A stretch of 15,536 nucleotides of DNA, from positions 3,251-18,786 of the forward strand of contig LXTG01000070.1 of NCBI GenBank assembly GCA_001643535.1. Direction: 5' to 3'. The notes below the pieces were generated by a model, which saw only the letters and a program-made list of their open reading frames with translations, was not told the DNA's origin and ran no database searches. Source of the DNA: a candidate division NC10 bacterium SPGG6. GTDB taxonomy: Bacteria; Methylomirabilota; Methylomirabilia; Methylomirabilales; CSP1-5. Positions within the stretch are counted from its first letter, which is position 1, and every line of letters begins with the position of its first letter. A program made the position numbers and the translations under genes. Shown in pieces: positions 5,784-12,604 of this stretch.

Positions 5784-6947
5784 TCATCTCGTGAGAGGCG
5801 CCTTTGCACGCAACCTCGTAACGAGGTGCGGAAGAATTTCGAGCACGCGATCGATGTCCCCCTCACGGGTGAGTCGTCCTAGGGAGAAGCGAATCGTTCC
5901 CTCCACCTGCTCCAGGTTCAGCCCCATCGCCCGCAACACATGGGAGGGCTGCAAGCTCCCAACGTGACAGGCCGAGCCGGCCGACACGGCAATCCCCTCC
6001 AGGTCGAGCGCCGCCGCGAGGGTCTGGGCCTCTATACCGTCAAAGGTCAGACTGCTCGTGTGCGGGAGGCGAGGACTCTGTTGCGCATTCACCGCCCCCC
6101 CCTCGATCCGGGCCAATACTCCTGCCTCCAGCCGGTCGCGGAGCTTACGGATTCTTTCCCCCTCGCCCGGCATTTCGAGGAACATAATTCGCGCCGCGTG
6201 AGCCAGCCCGACGATCGCCGGGACATTTTCGGTCCCACCGCGGCGACCCCGCTCCTGCTCCCCGCCCCGGAGGAGAGGTCGGAGTCGAACTCCCCTTCTC
6301 ACGTACAGGGTCGCGACCCCCTTGGGGCCATAGATCTTGTGGGCGGAGAGGGAAAGCAGGTCAATGTTGAGGTGTCGAACATGGAGCGGGACCTTTCCGA
6401 AGGACTGCACCGCATCAGTGTGGAAAAGAATTCCCCGCTCTTTCGTGATCGCGCCGACCTCCCCGAGGGGGAAGAGGGTCCCTGTCTCGTTATTGGCGTG
6501 CATCAGGGAAACCAGGATTGTGTCCGGGCGGACGGCCCGGCGGAGCTCATCCAGATCGAGCATCCCTTGCCCGCTGACCGGGAGATACGTCACCGAGAAG
6601 CCCCCATCCTCGAGCGCGGCACAGGCTTCGAGGATGGCTGGATGCTCCACAGCCGAGGTAATGATGTGCCTCCCCCGCTCTTGATAAGCCAAGCCCGCCC
6701 CGGCAATGGCCAGATTGTCCGCCTCGGTCCCGGAGGAGACAAAGACTACTTCATCCTTATCCGCCGTCCCAAGCAGCCCGGCCACCGTCTCCCGGGCTCC
6801 CTCCAAGGCGGCCTTGGCCTCTCGCCCGAGGCCGTGCGCAGCACTCGGATTCCCGAAGGCCGTCTCAAGGTAAGGCTGCATGGCCTCCCGCACCCGCGGA
6901 TCAACGGGGGTCGTCGCGTTATGATCCAAATAGATATGGGATCTCAC
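5784..6947 (-). CDS. nifS: Cysteine desulfurase, NifS/IscS family (PLP-dependent)
   Basis: The enzyme takes sulfur from L-cysteine as a persulfide for Fe-S clusters, tRNA thiolation and cofactors, leaving alanine. With a GTG start at 6947 it is 387 aa, normal for the family, opening MRSHIYLDHNATTPVDP. H102 in the EHPAIL segment stacks on PLP, D178 and Q181 lie in HTDAVQ, K204 in SAHKIYGPKG forms the Schiff base, and C327 in SAGSACHVGS is the persulfide cysteine. A longer frame starting at 7016 is rejected because a strong terminator hairpin lies inside it, at 6961-6985. No IscU, NifU or MnmA scaffold or acceptor is adjacent; the small helical gene, hydrolase, MoaB and FmdB genes follow on the same strand. 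Confidence 0.93.
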   Translation of the reverse strand: MRSHIYLDHNATTPVDPRVREAMQPYLETAFGNPSAAHGLGREAKAALEGARETVAGLLGTADKDEVVFVSSGTEADNLAIAGAGLAYQERGRHIITSAVEHPAILEACAALEDGGFSVTYLPVSGQGMLDLDELRRAVRPDTILVSLMHANNETGTLFPLGEVGAITKERGILFHTDAVQSFGKVPLHVRHLNIDLLSLSAHKIYGPKGVATLYVRRGVRLRPLLRGGEQERGRRGGTENVPAIVGLAHAARIMFLEMPGEGERIRKLRDRLEAGVLARIEGGAVNAQQSPRLPHTSSLTFDGIEAQTLAAALDLEGIAVSAGSACHVGSLQPSHVLRAMGLNLEQVEGTIRFSLGRLTREGDIDRVLEILPHLVTRLRAKAPLTR

Positions 6948-6960
6948 CTTAGGATCTCTG

Positions 6961-6985
6961 TAAAAATGGCCGCCCCTTGGCGGCC
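6961..6985 (-). terminator. Rho-independent terminator after ARC
   Basis: On the minus strand GGCCGCC, loop AAGG and GGCGGCC (6985-6968) form a perfect 7-bp GC stem, followed by ATTTTTA. It lies 41 bases after the ARC stop and just before the preferred desulfurase start. This is the clearest terminator in the window. It indicates that ARC and the desulfurase group are largely separate units, or joined only by read-through. Confidence 0.8.
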
Positions 6986-7025
6986 CGCGAACCTCCCCCC
7001 CCTCGTACCTGCGCACATACCCAGC

Positions 7026-8756
7026 CTACAGGTAGTGTCCGATCCGGACGGTCTCGATCTCCTTGTCCGCCCTGGCCGGCGTCCGCGGGAGGGAGCGGAC
7101 GGCGACGATGCGTTCAGACTTACGCCCCGCGATCTTGGCCCAGTCATCCGGATTGGTCGTGTTGGGCAGATCCTCGTTCTCCTGGAATTCTTCCTGGACC
7201 GCCTGCACCAGGTCCTGCCGCGTGATCCCCTGCTCCCCCGTCCGGATCTGCCGCTTCACCGCCGCCTTCTTCGCCCGCGTGCAGACGCTCTGGATCATCG
7301 CCCCCGACACGAAGTCCCGGAAGTACAACACCTCCCGCTCCCCATTCTGATAGGTCACCTCCAGAAATCGGTTCTCGTCTGTGGCCGCGTACATCACCTC
7401 CAGCGCCGCCTCAACGAGGGTCTGGATCGTCCGCCCCCGGTCTCCTTCCGCCTGCGCCACGTCCGAGGCCGCCAGCGGCAGGTCGGGAGTCAGGTACTTG
7501 CCGAAGATCTCTCTCGCCGCCTCCTGGCTTGGCCGGTCAATCTTGATCTTAACGTCAAAACGCCCCGGCCGCAGCACCGCCGGGTCGATCAGATCCTGCC
7601 GGTTCGAGGCCCCCACCACGATCACGTTCGTGAGGCCCTCCACCCCGTCTAGCTCCGCCAGGAATTGCGGCACAATGGTCGATTCGATGTCCGAGGAGAT
7701 CCCCGAGCCCCGCGTCCGGAAGAGACTGTCCATCTCGTCAAAGAAGATGACCACCGGCATCCCTTCCTTGGCCTTCTCCCGCGCCCGCTGGAAAATCTCC
7801 CGGATCTTCCGCTCCGTCTCCCCCACGTACTTGTTCAACAGCTCCGGCCCCTTGATATTGATGAAGTAGCCGGTGATGGCTTTGCCCATCTTCGCACTCA
7901 GCTGCGCGGCCAGGGAGTGGGCCATCGCCTTGGCGATCAACGTCTTCCCGCACCCCGGGGGCCCATACAGCAACACCCCCTTTGGCGGCTGCAGCTTGTG
8001 TTGCCGGAAGTAGTCCGCGTACAGATGCGGCAGTTCGAGGGCATCCCGGATCATCTCAATTTGGCTGTCCAGCCCCCCGATGTCCACGTAACTGATGTCC
8101 GGGACCTCCTCGAGCAGTAGATCCCGGATCTCGCCCCGGGGCAGCCGCTCCAGCAGGTAGCCCGACCGCGTGTCGTACAGCAGCAGGTCTCCCGCCTTCA
8201 GGTCCAGCGCGGCCAGCGGTCCCGCCAGCTCCGCCACCCGTTCTTCGTCCATCCGCAGGCTGATGATCGCCCGCCCCCCCTCCAGCCGCTCCTTGATGTG
8301 CACCACCTCGCCCTGTACCTCAAAGGCCCTCACCTCGATGATGTTGAGGGCCTCGTTCAGGATCACCTCCTGCCCGGGTTGCAGGGTCTCCCCCTTCAGC
8401 CCCGGGTGGAGATTCACCTTGAGCTTCCGCCCGCTCGCCCAGACCGTCACGGTCCCGTCCGCATTCGCCCCCGCGAAGATCCCGTACGAGGCCGGCGGGG
8501 CCGTCAGCTTCTCCACCTCTTCCTTCAGTGTCGCGACCTGTTCCTTCGCGTGCGTCAGCCCCTGCACCAACCGCTCGTTCTGCCGGTGGACCTGCTCCAG
8601 TTGCTCCCGGCTCTGCTGCAGCCGTGCCCGCAGTAACTCGAATTCGCGCGGGACCTGCTCCAGCCGGCGCCGGAGCTGGTACAGCTCTTCCTCCAGCCCC
8701 TTTACCTGCCCCTGCAAGGCCTCAATCTCGGTGGGGTGTTTTTCCTTATCGCGCAT
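7026..8756 (-). CDS. arc: ARC/Mpa proteasome-associated AAA ATPase, complete copy
   Basis: A hexameric AAA ATPase that binds pupylated proteins, unfolds them and feeds them to the 20S proteasome. The 576-aa product is close to the 590-610 aa of actinobacterial ARC/Mpa. It has an N-terminal coiled coil (about 6-84), an OB-fold interdomain (about 88-205), Walker A GPPGCGKT (265-272), the KGPELLNKYVGE segment, Walker B IFFDEMDS (337-344) and the family's ENEDLPNTTNPDDWA stretch near the end. The C-terminal GHYL (573-576) corresponds to the GQYL proteasome-docking tail. The ATG at 8756 is favoured by AAGGA at proper spacing; a GTG at 8774 would add six residues. Pup, ligase and proteasome genes are not adjacent. 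Its 5' 117 coding bases are identical to the partial copy at the left edge. Confidence 0.95.
   Translation of the reverse strand: MRDKEKHPTEIEALQGQVKGLEEELYQLRRRLEQVPREFELLRARLQQSREQLEQVHRQNERLVQGLTHAKEQVATLKEEVEKLTAPPASYGIFAGANADGTVTVWASGRKLKVNLHPGLKGETLQPGQEVILNEALNIIEVRAFEVQGEVVHIKERLEGGRAIISLRMDEERVAELAGPLAALDLKAGDLLLYDTRSGYLLERLPRGEIRDLLLEEVPDISYVDIGGLDSQIEMIRDALELPHLYADYFRQHKLQPPKGVLLYGPPGCGKTLIAKAMAHSLAAQLSAKMGKAITGYFINIKGPELLNKYVGETERKIREIFQRAREKAKEGMPVVIFFDEMDSLFRTRGSGISSDIESTIVPQFLAELDGVEGLTNVIVVGASNRQDLIDPAVLRPGRFDVKIKIDRPSQEAAREIFGKYLTPDLPLAASDVAQAEGDRGRTIQTLVEAALEVMYAATDENRFLEVTYQNGEREVLYFRDFVSGAMIQSVCTRAKKAAVKRQIRTGEQGITRQDLVQAVQEEFQENEDLPNTTNPDDWAKIAGRKSERIVAVRSLPRTPARADKEIETVRIGHYL
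8628..8744. repeat. Right copy of a 117-bp exact direct repeat (other copy 1-117)
   Basis: These bases, in the coiled-coil coding part of ARC, are identical to positions 1-117 in the same orientation. Identity ends abruptly at 118/8745 toward the start codons. On the other side it may continue beyond the window edge, so 117 is a minimum length. Confidence 0.95.
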
Positions 8757-9065
8757 GGATTGTCCTTGCCTCACGTCCCCAGGACCGGCTCACCCTCTCG
8801 TGTGCGGCTCGCCCGCCGATTTCCTTCGCCCATCGTTCTCCACACGCCCGTCGGGAAGACCTGGAACATGGAGGAATCTCCTCCACGATTCTCCGCGATT
8901 GCAACTCCCATACCATGCGTGCCGCCACTTCGAGAAAACCTTGTCATTCCAGGAGTTACCCATCTACCCGTCGAGGCTTCACGGGCCAAGTCACGGAAAT
9001 CGTGCATCGTCCGTAAGCAGCACATCATCGCTTGCGCGAAAGTGACACAGAACCCCTTCCACACT
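8757..9065. other. Intergenic region between folE and ARC, no supported gene
   Basis: No ORF here has a family signature or convincing start; the longest, on the minus strand, is low-complexity in character and reads through the ARC start. The only structure noticed is a small hairpin at 8869-8885 (TGGAGG, 5-base loop, CCTCCA). I found no convincing promoter pair for ARC, though one must lie here unless ARC is read from folE. Confidence 0.6.
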
Positions 9066-9668
9066 TCAAGGCCTATTGCTGTTGATCAGCTGCACAAACT
9101 CGCTGCGAATCTCCGGGGCCGTTTGAAAGACACCCACCATGGCGCTCGTGACCGCCTTGGAATTCTGTTTCTCGACCCCCCGCATCATCATACAGAAATG
9201 ATAGGCCTCGATCACAACCCCCACCCCCCGTGGCTGCACGGCCCGCTTGAGGGTATGCGCAATCTGCTGCGTTAATCGCTCCTGCACCTGGAGGCGCCTG
9301 CTATACATCTCGACCAACCGCACGATCTTGCTGAGACCAAGGATCTTCCTTTTCGGGATGTAGGCCACGTGACACTTCCCGAAAAATGGAAGGAGATGAT
9401 GTTCGCACAGACTGAAGACGTCAATATCTTTCACCAGGACCATTTCATCGGAGACCTCGGTGAAGATAGCCCCGTTCAGGACCTCCGACAGATCCTTTCC
9501 GTAACCGCTGGTGAGATACCGGAGGGCCTTCGCCATGCGCTCCGGCGTGTGCCTCAGTCCCTCCCGGTACGGATCCTCACCCAGTTCCTTGAGCAGGTCG
9601 CGGACGAGGCTCTGCATGAACCCGTCCTCCCTTACCTCTGCCGAGCCCTTTCGCCGCCGTTGCTCCAT
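9066..9668 (-). CDS. folE: GTP cyclohydrolase I
   Basis: This enzyme converts GTP to 7,8-dihydroneopterin triphosphate, the first step to tetrahydrofolate, and also feeds queuosine-type pathways. The 200-aa length is normal. The zinc ligands are visible: C88 and H91 in SLCEHHLLPFFGK, and C159 in AYHFCMMMRG. The GLSKIVRLV segment (111-119) and the terminal SEFVQLI are also typical. The ATG has GGAGGAGAGG before it, which is partly enclosed by a hairpin (9670-9686). A well-formed promoter lies at 9756-9784. ARC lies about 310 bases downstream, so folE is probably its own unit. No other folate gene is nearby. Confidence 0.95.
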   Translation of the reverse strand: MEQRRRKGSAEVREDGFMQSLVRDLLKELGEDPYREGLRHTPERMAKALRYLTSGYGKDLSEVLNGAIFTEVSDEMVLVKDIDVFSLCEHHLLPFFGKCHVAYIPKRKILGLSKIVRLVEMYSRRLQVQERLTQQIAHTLKRAVQPRGVGVVIEAYHFCMMMRGVEKQNSKAVTSAMVGVFQTAPEIRSEFVQLINSNRP

Positions 9669-9669
9669 G

Positions 9670-9686
9670 CCTCTCCTCCCGAGAGG
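9670..9686 (-). promoter_or_regulatory. Hairpin enclosing the folE ribosome-binding site
   Basis: On the minus strand CCTCTC, loop GGGAG and GAGAGG form a 6-bp stem ending one base before the folE ATG. The Shine-Dalgarno sequence lies in the loop and 3' arm, so folding could limit ribosome access. It is small and may be coincidental. Confidence 0.35.
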
Positions 9687-9923
9687 TCAAAAGAAAAGGG
9701 GAGCTACTGCTCACCCGAACTCCTCGTCGGCGGAATTTCACCTGGAAACAAAGTTATTGTCCCCCAGAACCGATGGCGTGTCAACACCCGAGTCGCACCG
9801 ACAAGGCGACGGAGGCGAGGCGGAGGGCGGCACATACGGCCTGAGGGGGGTAGGACTCGCCTGGAAGGGGAAATCAACGCAAGTAAGGACGGCGACGACC
9901 CGGGAGAGCTGGGCTCTTTCGGA
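9687..9923. other. Leader/intergenic region between tRNA-Gly and folE
   Basis: Apart from the folE promoter (9756-9784), nothing recognisable was seen. Reading frames here overlap the tRNA or have no family signature. No T-rich terminator hairpin follows the tRNA. Confidence 0.5.
9756..9784 (-). promoter_or_regulatory. Sigma70-type promoter for folE
   Basis: On the minus strand TTGACA (9784-9779), a 17-base spacer and GACAAT (9761-9756, four of six consensus bases) form a good promoter. Transcription would start near 9749, leaving a leader of about 80 bases before the folE ATG. Confidence 0.6.
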
Positions 9924-9998
<75 letters not shown>

Positions 9999-10009
9999 CA
10001 CCAGAATGA

Positions 10010-10038
10010 TATATAGCGGAAAGTGGACCCACTGTCAA
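10010..10038 (-). promoter_or_regulatory. Strong promoter for tRNA-Gly
   Basis: On the minus strand a perfect TTGACA (10038-10033), a 17-base spacer and TATATA (10015-10010) lie immediately upstream of the tRNA, placing the start a few bases before the mature 5' end. The spacing and both boxes are near ideal, and it lies wholly in the gap after the lipoprotein gene. Confidence 0.8.
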
Positions 10039-10058
10039 CGTGGGGGCCGAGGAATAGG

Positions 10059-10466
10059 TCAGATATCGGATTCCTGGAAGTTCGTCACTCGCCACCCCTC
10101 TTTGACCCGACCGGTGGCGATGAATGCCCGCTTCTTCATCTCCCGACTATCTACTGAAATGGTGATGTCGTAGACAAAGAAGATCTTGCCCTCCCACATC
10201 TTCCGCGTCGAGTGTAAGCTGTAGGAGACTCCTCGATTCGCCGCCCCGCCCGGTCGTGTCACAGCCTCCAGGAGCCGCTCCTCCTCCTCGATCTTTCGCC
10301 GGGCCAGCCCATGCGCCAAGGCCTTCGCCCGGGGAAGATCAGGATGGACGTAATACCGCTCCACGAAGTTTTGGGCGATCGACTCGGGGTCTTCAGCGGC
10401 AGAGCAGGCGGCAAGGGCGAGCAACGCCGCCGCGCAAAATACAACTCCCCTGTGCACCTTTTTCAC
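10059..10466 (-). CDS. Putative lipoprotein of unknown function
   Basis: With a GTG start at 10466 the 135-aa product has a textbook lipoprotein signal: MKKVHRG, a hydrophobic stretch (8-20) and lipobox L18-A-A-C21. The mature part has helices rich in Glu and Arg (about 25-65) and then a beta-like region that ends in GRVKEGWRVTNFQ, resembling small NTF2-like or DUF4878-type exported proteins; no family is certain. The GTG lies five bases after the stop of the small membrane ORF, which suggests translational coupling. A longer frame from 10493 would place extra residues before the signal peptide and overlap that ORF. Its partner and substrate are unknown. Confidence 0.65.
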   Translation of the reverse strand: MKKVHRGVVFCAAALLALAACSAAEDPESIAQNFVERYYVHPDLPRAKALAHGLARRKIEEEERLLEAVTRPGGAANRGVSYSLHSTRKMWEGKIFFVYDITISVDSREMKKRAFIATGRVKEGWRVTNFQESDI

Positions 10467-10471
10467 GCCGA

Positions 10472-10621
10472 TCACCGTCCCGGCAAAGAACACCAGGAGA
10501 CGAGGAAGAGGAGAAAAAGGAGAATCAGGAATCCCAAGACCATGTGCCGGGTTCCCACCCTCCGCGTTTTCTCCGCCAACCCCTCCTGCTCGTGCCCCTC
10601 ACTCTCGCTGTCGATCCGCAT
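10472..10621 (-). CDS. Small single-pass membrane protein (49 aa)
   Basis: This short frame begins with ATG at 10621, has an in-frame stop four codons upstream and ends five bases before the lipoprotein start. The product has an acidic N-terminus (MRIDSESEGHEQEG), a basic patch (KTRRVGTRH, 18-26) and one strongly hydrophobic segment (MVLGFLILLFLLFLVSW, 27-43). The basic patch before the segment predicts a cytoplasmic N-terminus. The ribosome-binding site is poor. The clean membrane-protein layout and tight coupling argue for a real gene, but it is short and without a known family. Confidence 0.5.
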   Translation of the reverse strand: MRIDSESEGHEQEGLAEKTRRVGTRHMVLGFLILLFLLFLVSWCSLPGR

Positions 10622-10658
10622 GATTCCGGGTCACTGATATCACCCTTCCCCGGCGAGA

Positions 10659-12143
10659 TCAAGGCAATTCCCCCTTCGTAAACGCCTCCCAGAGCGCGGG
10701 CAGATGACGCTCGAGATACTGCAAGGCTTCCTCCTTGGTCCTGAGAGAGCCGAGACTTGCCTCCTCCCGAAGACGTTCTAACAAGAATCCAACAAAAGGC
10801 CCGGGGCTCAGGCCCATCCGAGCCATCACCTCATGGCCATCCAATACGCTTGCTCGCTTGCCAGCCTGCTCGCTTGCCTGGATCCTTTCACGATGGAAAG
10901 CGAACATGTCTCGCACGAAACCGAGATACCCTTGAAGGGTACTGTCCTCTTTCGCCCAGGTTGCCCGGATATCGGCCAGGGAGAGGAGGAGGAGATCGGG
11001 GGTCAAGGTACCGAGGTCCCGCCAGAAGCGGTACCGCGCCCGGGGTGTGATGGTCTTGGCCTGCCACAGGGAGAGGGGACGGAGGTGTTCGCGGACCAGG
11101 GCCACCGTCATCGCAGAGGCTCGGGCCCCGAGGCGCAGCCGGCGCGTGATCTCGTCAGCGATGTCTGCTCCCCGCTCGGCATGGCCCAAGAAACGGACCT
11201 GCCCATCCTTCGTCGAACGGGTATCCGGTTTCCCCACGTCATGAATGAGGGCCGTGAAGCGAAGAAGGGCCTGTCTGCTGATCCCCCCTTCCACCTCTGC
11301 CTGCAAGGGCCCGACGAGGGAGGCAGCCTCGTCGGGCAACAGTTTCGGGAGCGCGAGGAGAATGCCGTCCAGGCACCGGACCATCTCCAGGGAATGGGTG
11401 AGGACATCAAAACGATGCGGGGCGCCCTGCAGGCATCCTCGCATCGTTCGGACCTCGGGGAGCAAGGCCTCCAAAAGGCCGAGCTTGTCCATGACCTCAA
11501 ACCAATGACCAGCCCCAGAACCGTGTAGGATCTCAAATAATTCCTCCCGGAGCCGCTCCGGTGCGACGTCTCTCAACAGGGAAGCCTGGTGGCGGATCGC
11601 CTGGGCTGTGGTCTCGTCGATGTTGAAGCCCAGCTGAGCAGCTAGGCGGATACTCCGCAAGAGACGCAGGGGGTCCTCGGCCAACACCCGCGGATCACTC
11701 ATCCGGATCCGCCGCTCTCTGAGGTCCCGTAGGCCGCCCGCGGGATCGATGAGGCGGGGTGGCTCGTCCGCTAAAGAAATGGCCATTGCGTTGATTGTGA
11801 AGTCTCGGCGTCGCAGGTCCTCAACGATACTCCCGCCGTGCAGCGGAGAGATATCCACCTGCACCCGCTCCCCCTCTCGAGAGAAGACCACGCGCCGGAC
11901 CCGATCGGCGAGGCAGATCACTTTACCGGCAACCGCATGCTGGAGGGCCATACCCAGGGCGACGGGATCGGCGGACACCAGGTCGAAGTCGAGAGCCCCT
12001 GGATGCTCCAGGAGGGCATCGCGCAAGAAGCCTCCAACGAGGTAGACCGGCAGTAGCCCCCGCTCTGCTGCCACCTGGGCCATCTGCCGCAGCAGGGGAT
12101 GGTGCAGAAGGGTCACGAGGGGGCTCAAGGTCCTTTGCTTCAT
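10659..12143 (-). CDS. cca: CCA tRNA nucleotidyltransferase / poly(A) polymerase family protein with HD domain
   Basis: This class II nucleotidyltransferase would add or repair the CCA end of tRNA, or add A tails to RNA. The 494-aa protein has the head-domain motif LVGGFLRD (35-42), catalytic carboxylates D52 and D54 in LDFDLV, and RRRDFTINAMA (111-121). The neck region is at about 140-200 (DPLRLLRSIRLAAQLGF), and an HD domain follows with H250 and H301-D302 in LIHDVGKPDTR. CCA, A-adding and poly(A) enzymes cannot be told apart safely by eye; lineages with split CC- and A-adding enzymes exist. The ATG is preceded by AGGG and then GAAGAG. It is transcribed toward the small membrane protein and lipoprotein genes. 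Confidence 0.88.
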   Translation of the reverse strand: MKQRTLSPLVTLLHHPLLRQMAQVAAERGLLPVYLVGGFLRDALLEHPGALDFDLVSADPVALGMALQHAVAGKVICLADRVRRVVFSREGERVQVDISPLHGGSIVEDLRRRDFTINAMAISLADEPPRLIDPAGGLRDLRERRIRMSDPRVLAEDPLRLLRSIRLAAQLGFNIDETTAQAIRHQASLLRDVAPERLREELFEILHGSGAGHWFEVMDKLGLLEALLPEVRTMRGCLQGAPHRFDVLTHSLEMVRCLDGILLALPKLLPDEAASLVGPLQAEVEGGISRQALLRFTALIHDVGKPDTRSTKDGQVRFLGHAERGADIADEITRRLRLGARASAMTVALVREHLRPLSLWQAKTITPRARYRFWRDLGTLTPDLLLLSLADIRATWAKEDSTLQGYLGFVRDMFAFHRERIQASEQAGKRASVLDGHEVMARMGLSPGPFVGFLLERLREEASLGSLRTKEEALQYLERHLPALWEAFTKGELP

Positions 12144-12248
12144 CTCTTCACCCTAAAAGAGGGGAGAAAGGAATGTCAACAGGGCATTCACCCGCCAGAG
12201 AGCTGTCCTCGGGCTCACCGGGAAAGATCCTGGCGCCTCGAAAAATTC

Positions 12249-12278
12249 TTGACTGCAGGTGCCCCCCGGGTCTACCCT
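12249..12278 (+). promoter_or_regulatory. Weak candidate promoter for DUF1858-cysE
   Basis: TTGACT (12249-12254), an 18-base spacer and TACCCT (12273-12278) lie 50 to 80 bases before the DUF1858 gene. The -35 box is good and the -10 box poor. On the other strand a TTGACA at 12179-12174 could serve the CCA gene but lacks a clear -10 box. Confidence 0.3.
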
Positions 12279-12330
12279 TAACATACGTTCAGGCCGTGGA
12301 TAGTAAAAGGTCATCAGGAGGGGAGGGAGG

Positions 12331-12534
12331 ATGCGGATCGACAAGAAGATGAAGATCGAAGAGGTCATCCAGACTTACCCGGAGACCGTCTCGGTCTTCA
12401 CCCGGTACGGGGTGGCCTGTGTCGGCTGCTCCGCGGCCAGTTACGACAATATTGAGGTCGGCGCGAAAATCCACGGCATCGATACCGACCAGCTCGTAGC
12501 CGATCTGAACGCCAGCATCGCCTCACGGAACTGA
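12331..12534 (+). CDS. DUF1858 (hybrid-cluster-protein-associated redox disulfide) protein
   Basis: A 67-aa, single-domain protein of the DUF1858 family. It shows the family pattern: KIEEVIQTYPETVSVFTRYG (8-27), then the CVGC redox pair (C30 and C33) followed by SAASYDNIEVGAKIHGID. Such domains are thought to form a redox-active disulfide and are found beside hybrid-cluster proteins and in nitrogen and sulfur metabolism genes. The exact reaction is unknown. The ATG follows an unusually rich AGGAGGGGAGGGAGG, suggesting high translation. Serine acetyltransferase begins 70 bases downstream on the same strand, so a link with cysteine metabolism is plausible. Confidence is high for the family and low for the role. 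Confidence 0.88.
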   Translation: MRIDKKMKIEEVIQTYPETVSVFTRYGVACVGCSAASYDNIEVGAKIHGIDTDQLVADLNASIASRN

Positions 12535-12604
12535 TCCGTCCGCCATCCACCCCGAGCCCCTCCGCGGACCGGGAGGCGTTTCCCCTGACGAGAGAGGAAT
12601 CACA

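Noticed and set aside
5940..7652. Long 570-residue plus-strand frame
   Set aside because: It is antisense to the desulfurase and ARC genes, both with complete catalytic motifs; the open frame is a product of GC-rich codon use.
8170..9045. 291-residue plus-strand frame rich in Ser, Cys and Arg
   Set aside because: Antisense to the ARC coiled coil and OB region; the composition is typical of a shadow frame.
8771..9064. 97-residue minus-strand frame between folE and ARC
   Set aside because: No family signature, atypical composition, and it runs into the ARC start region; most likely non-coding.
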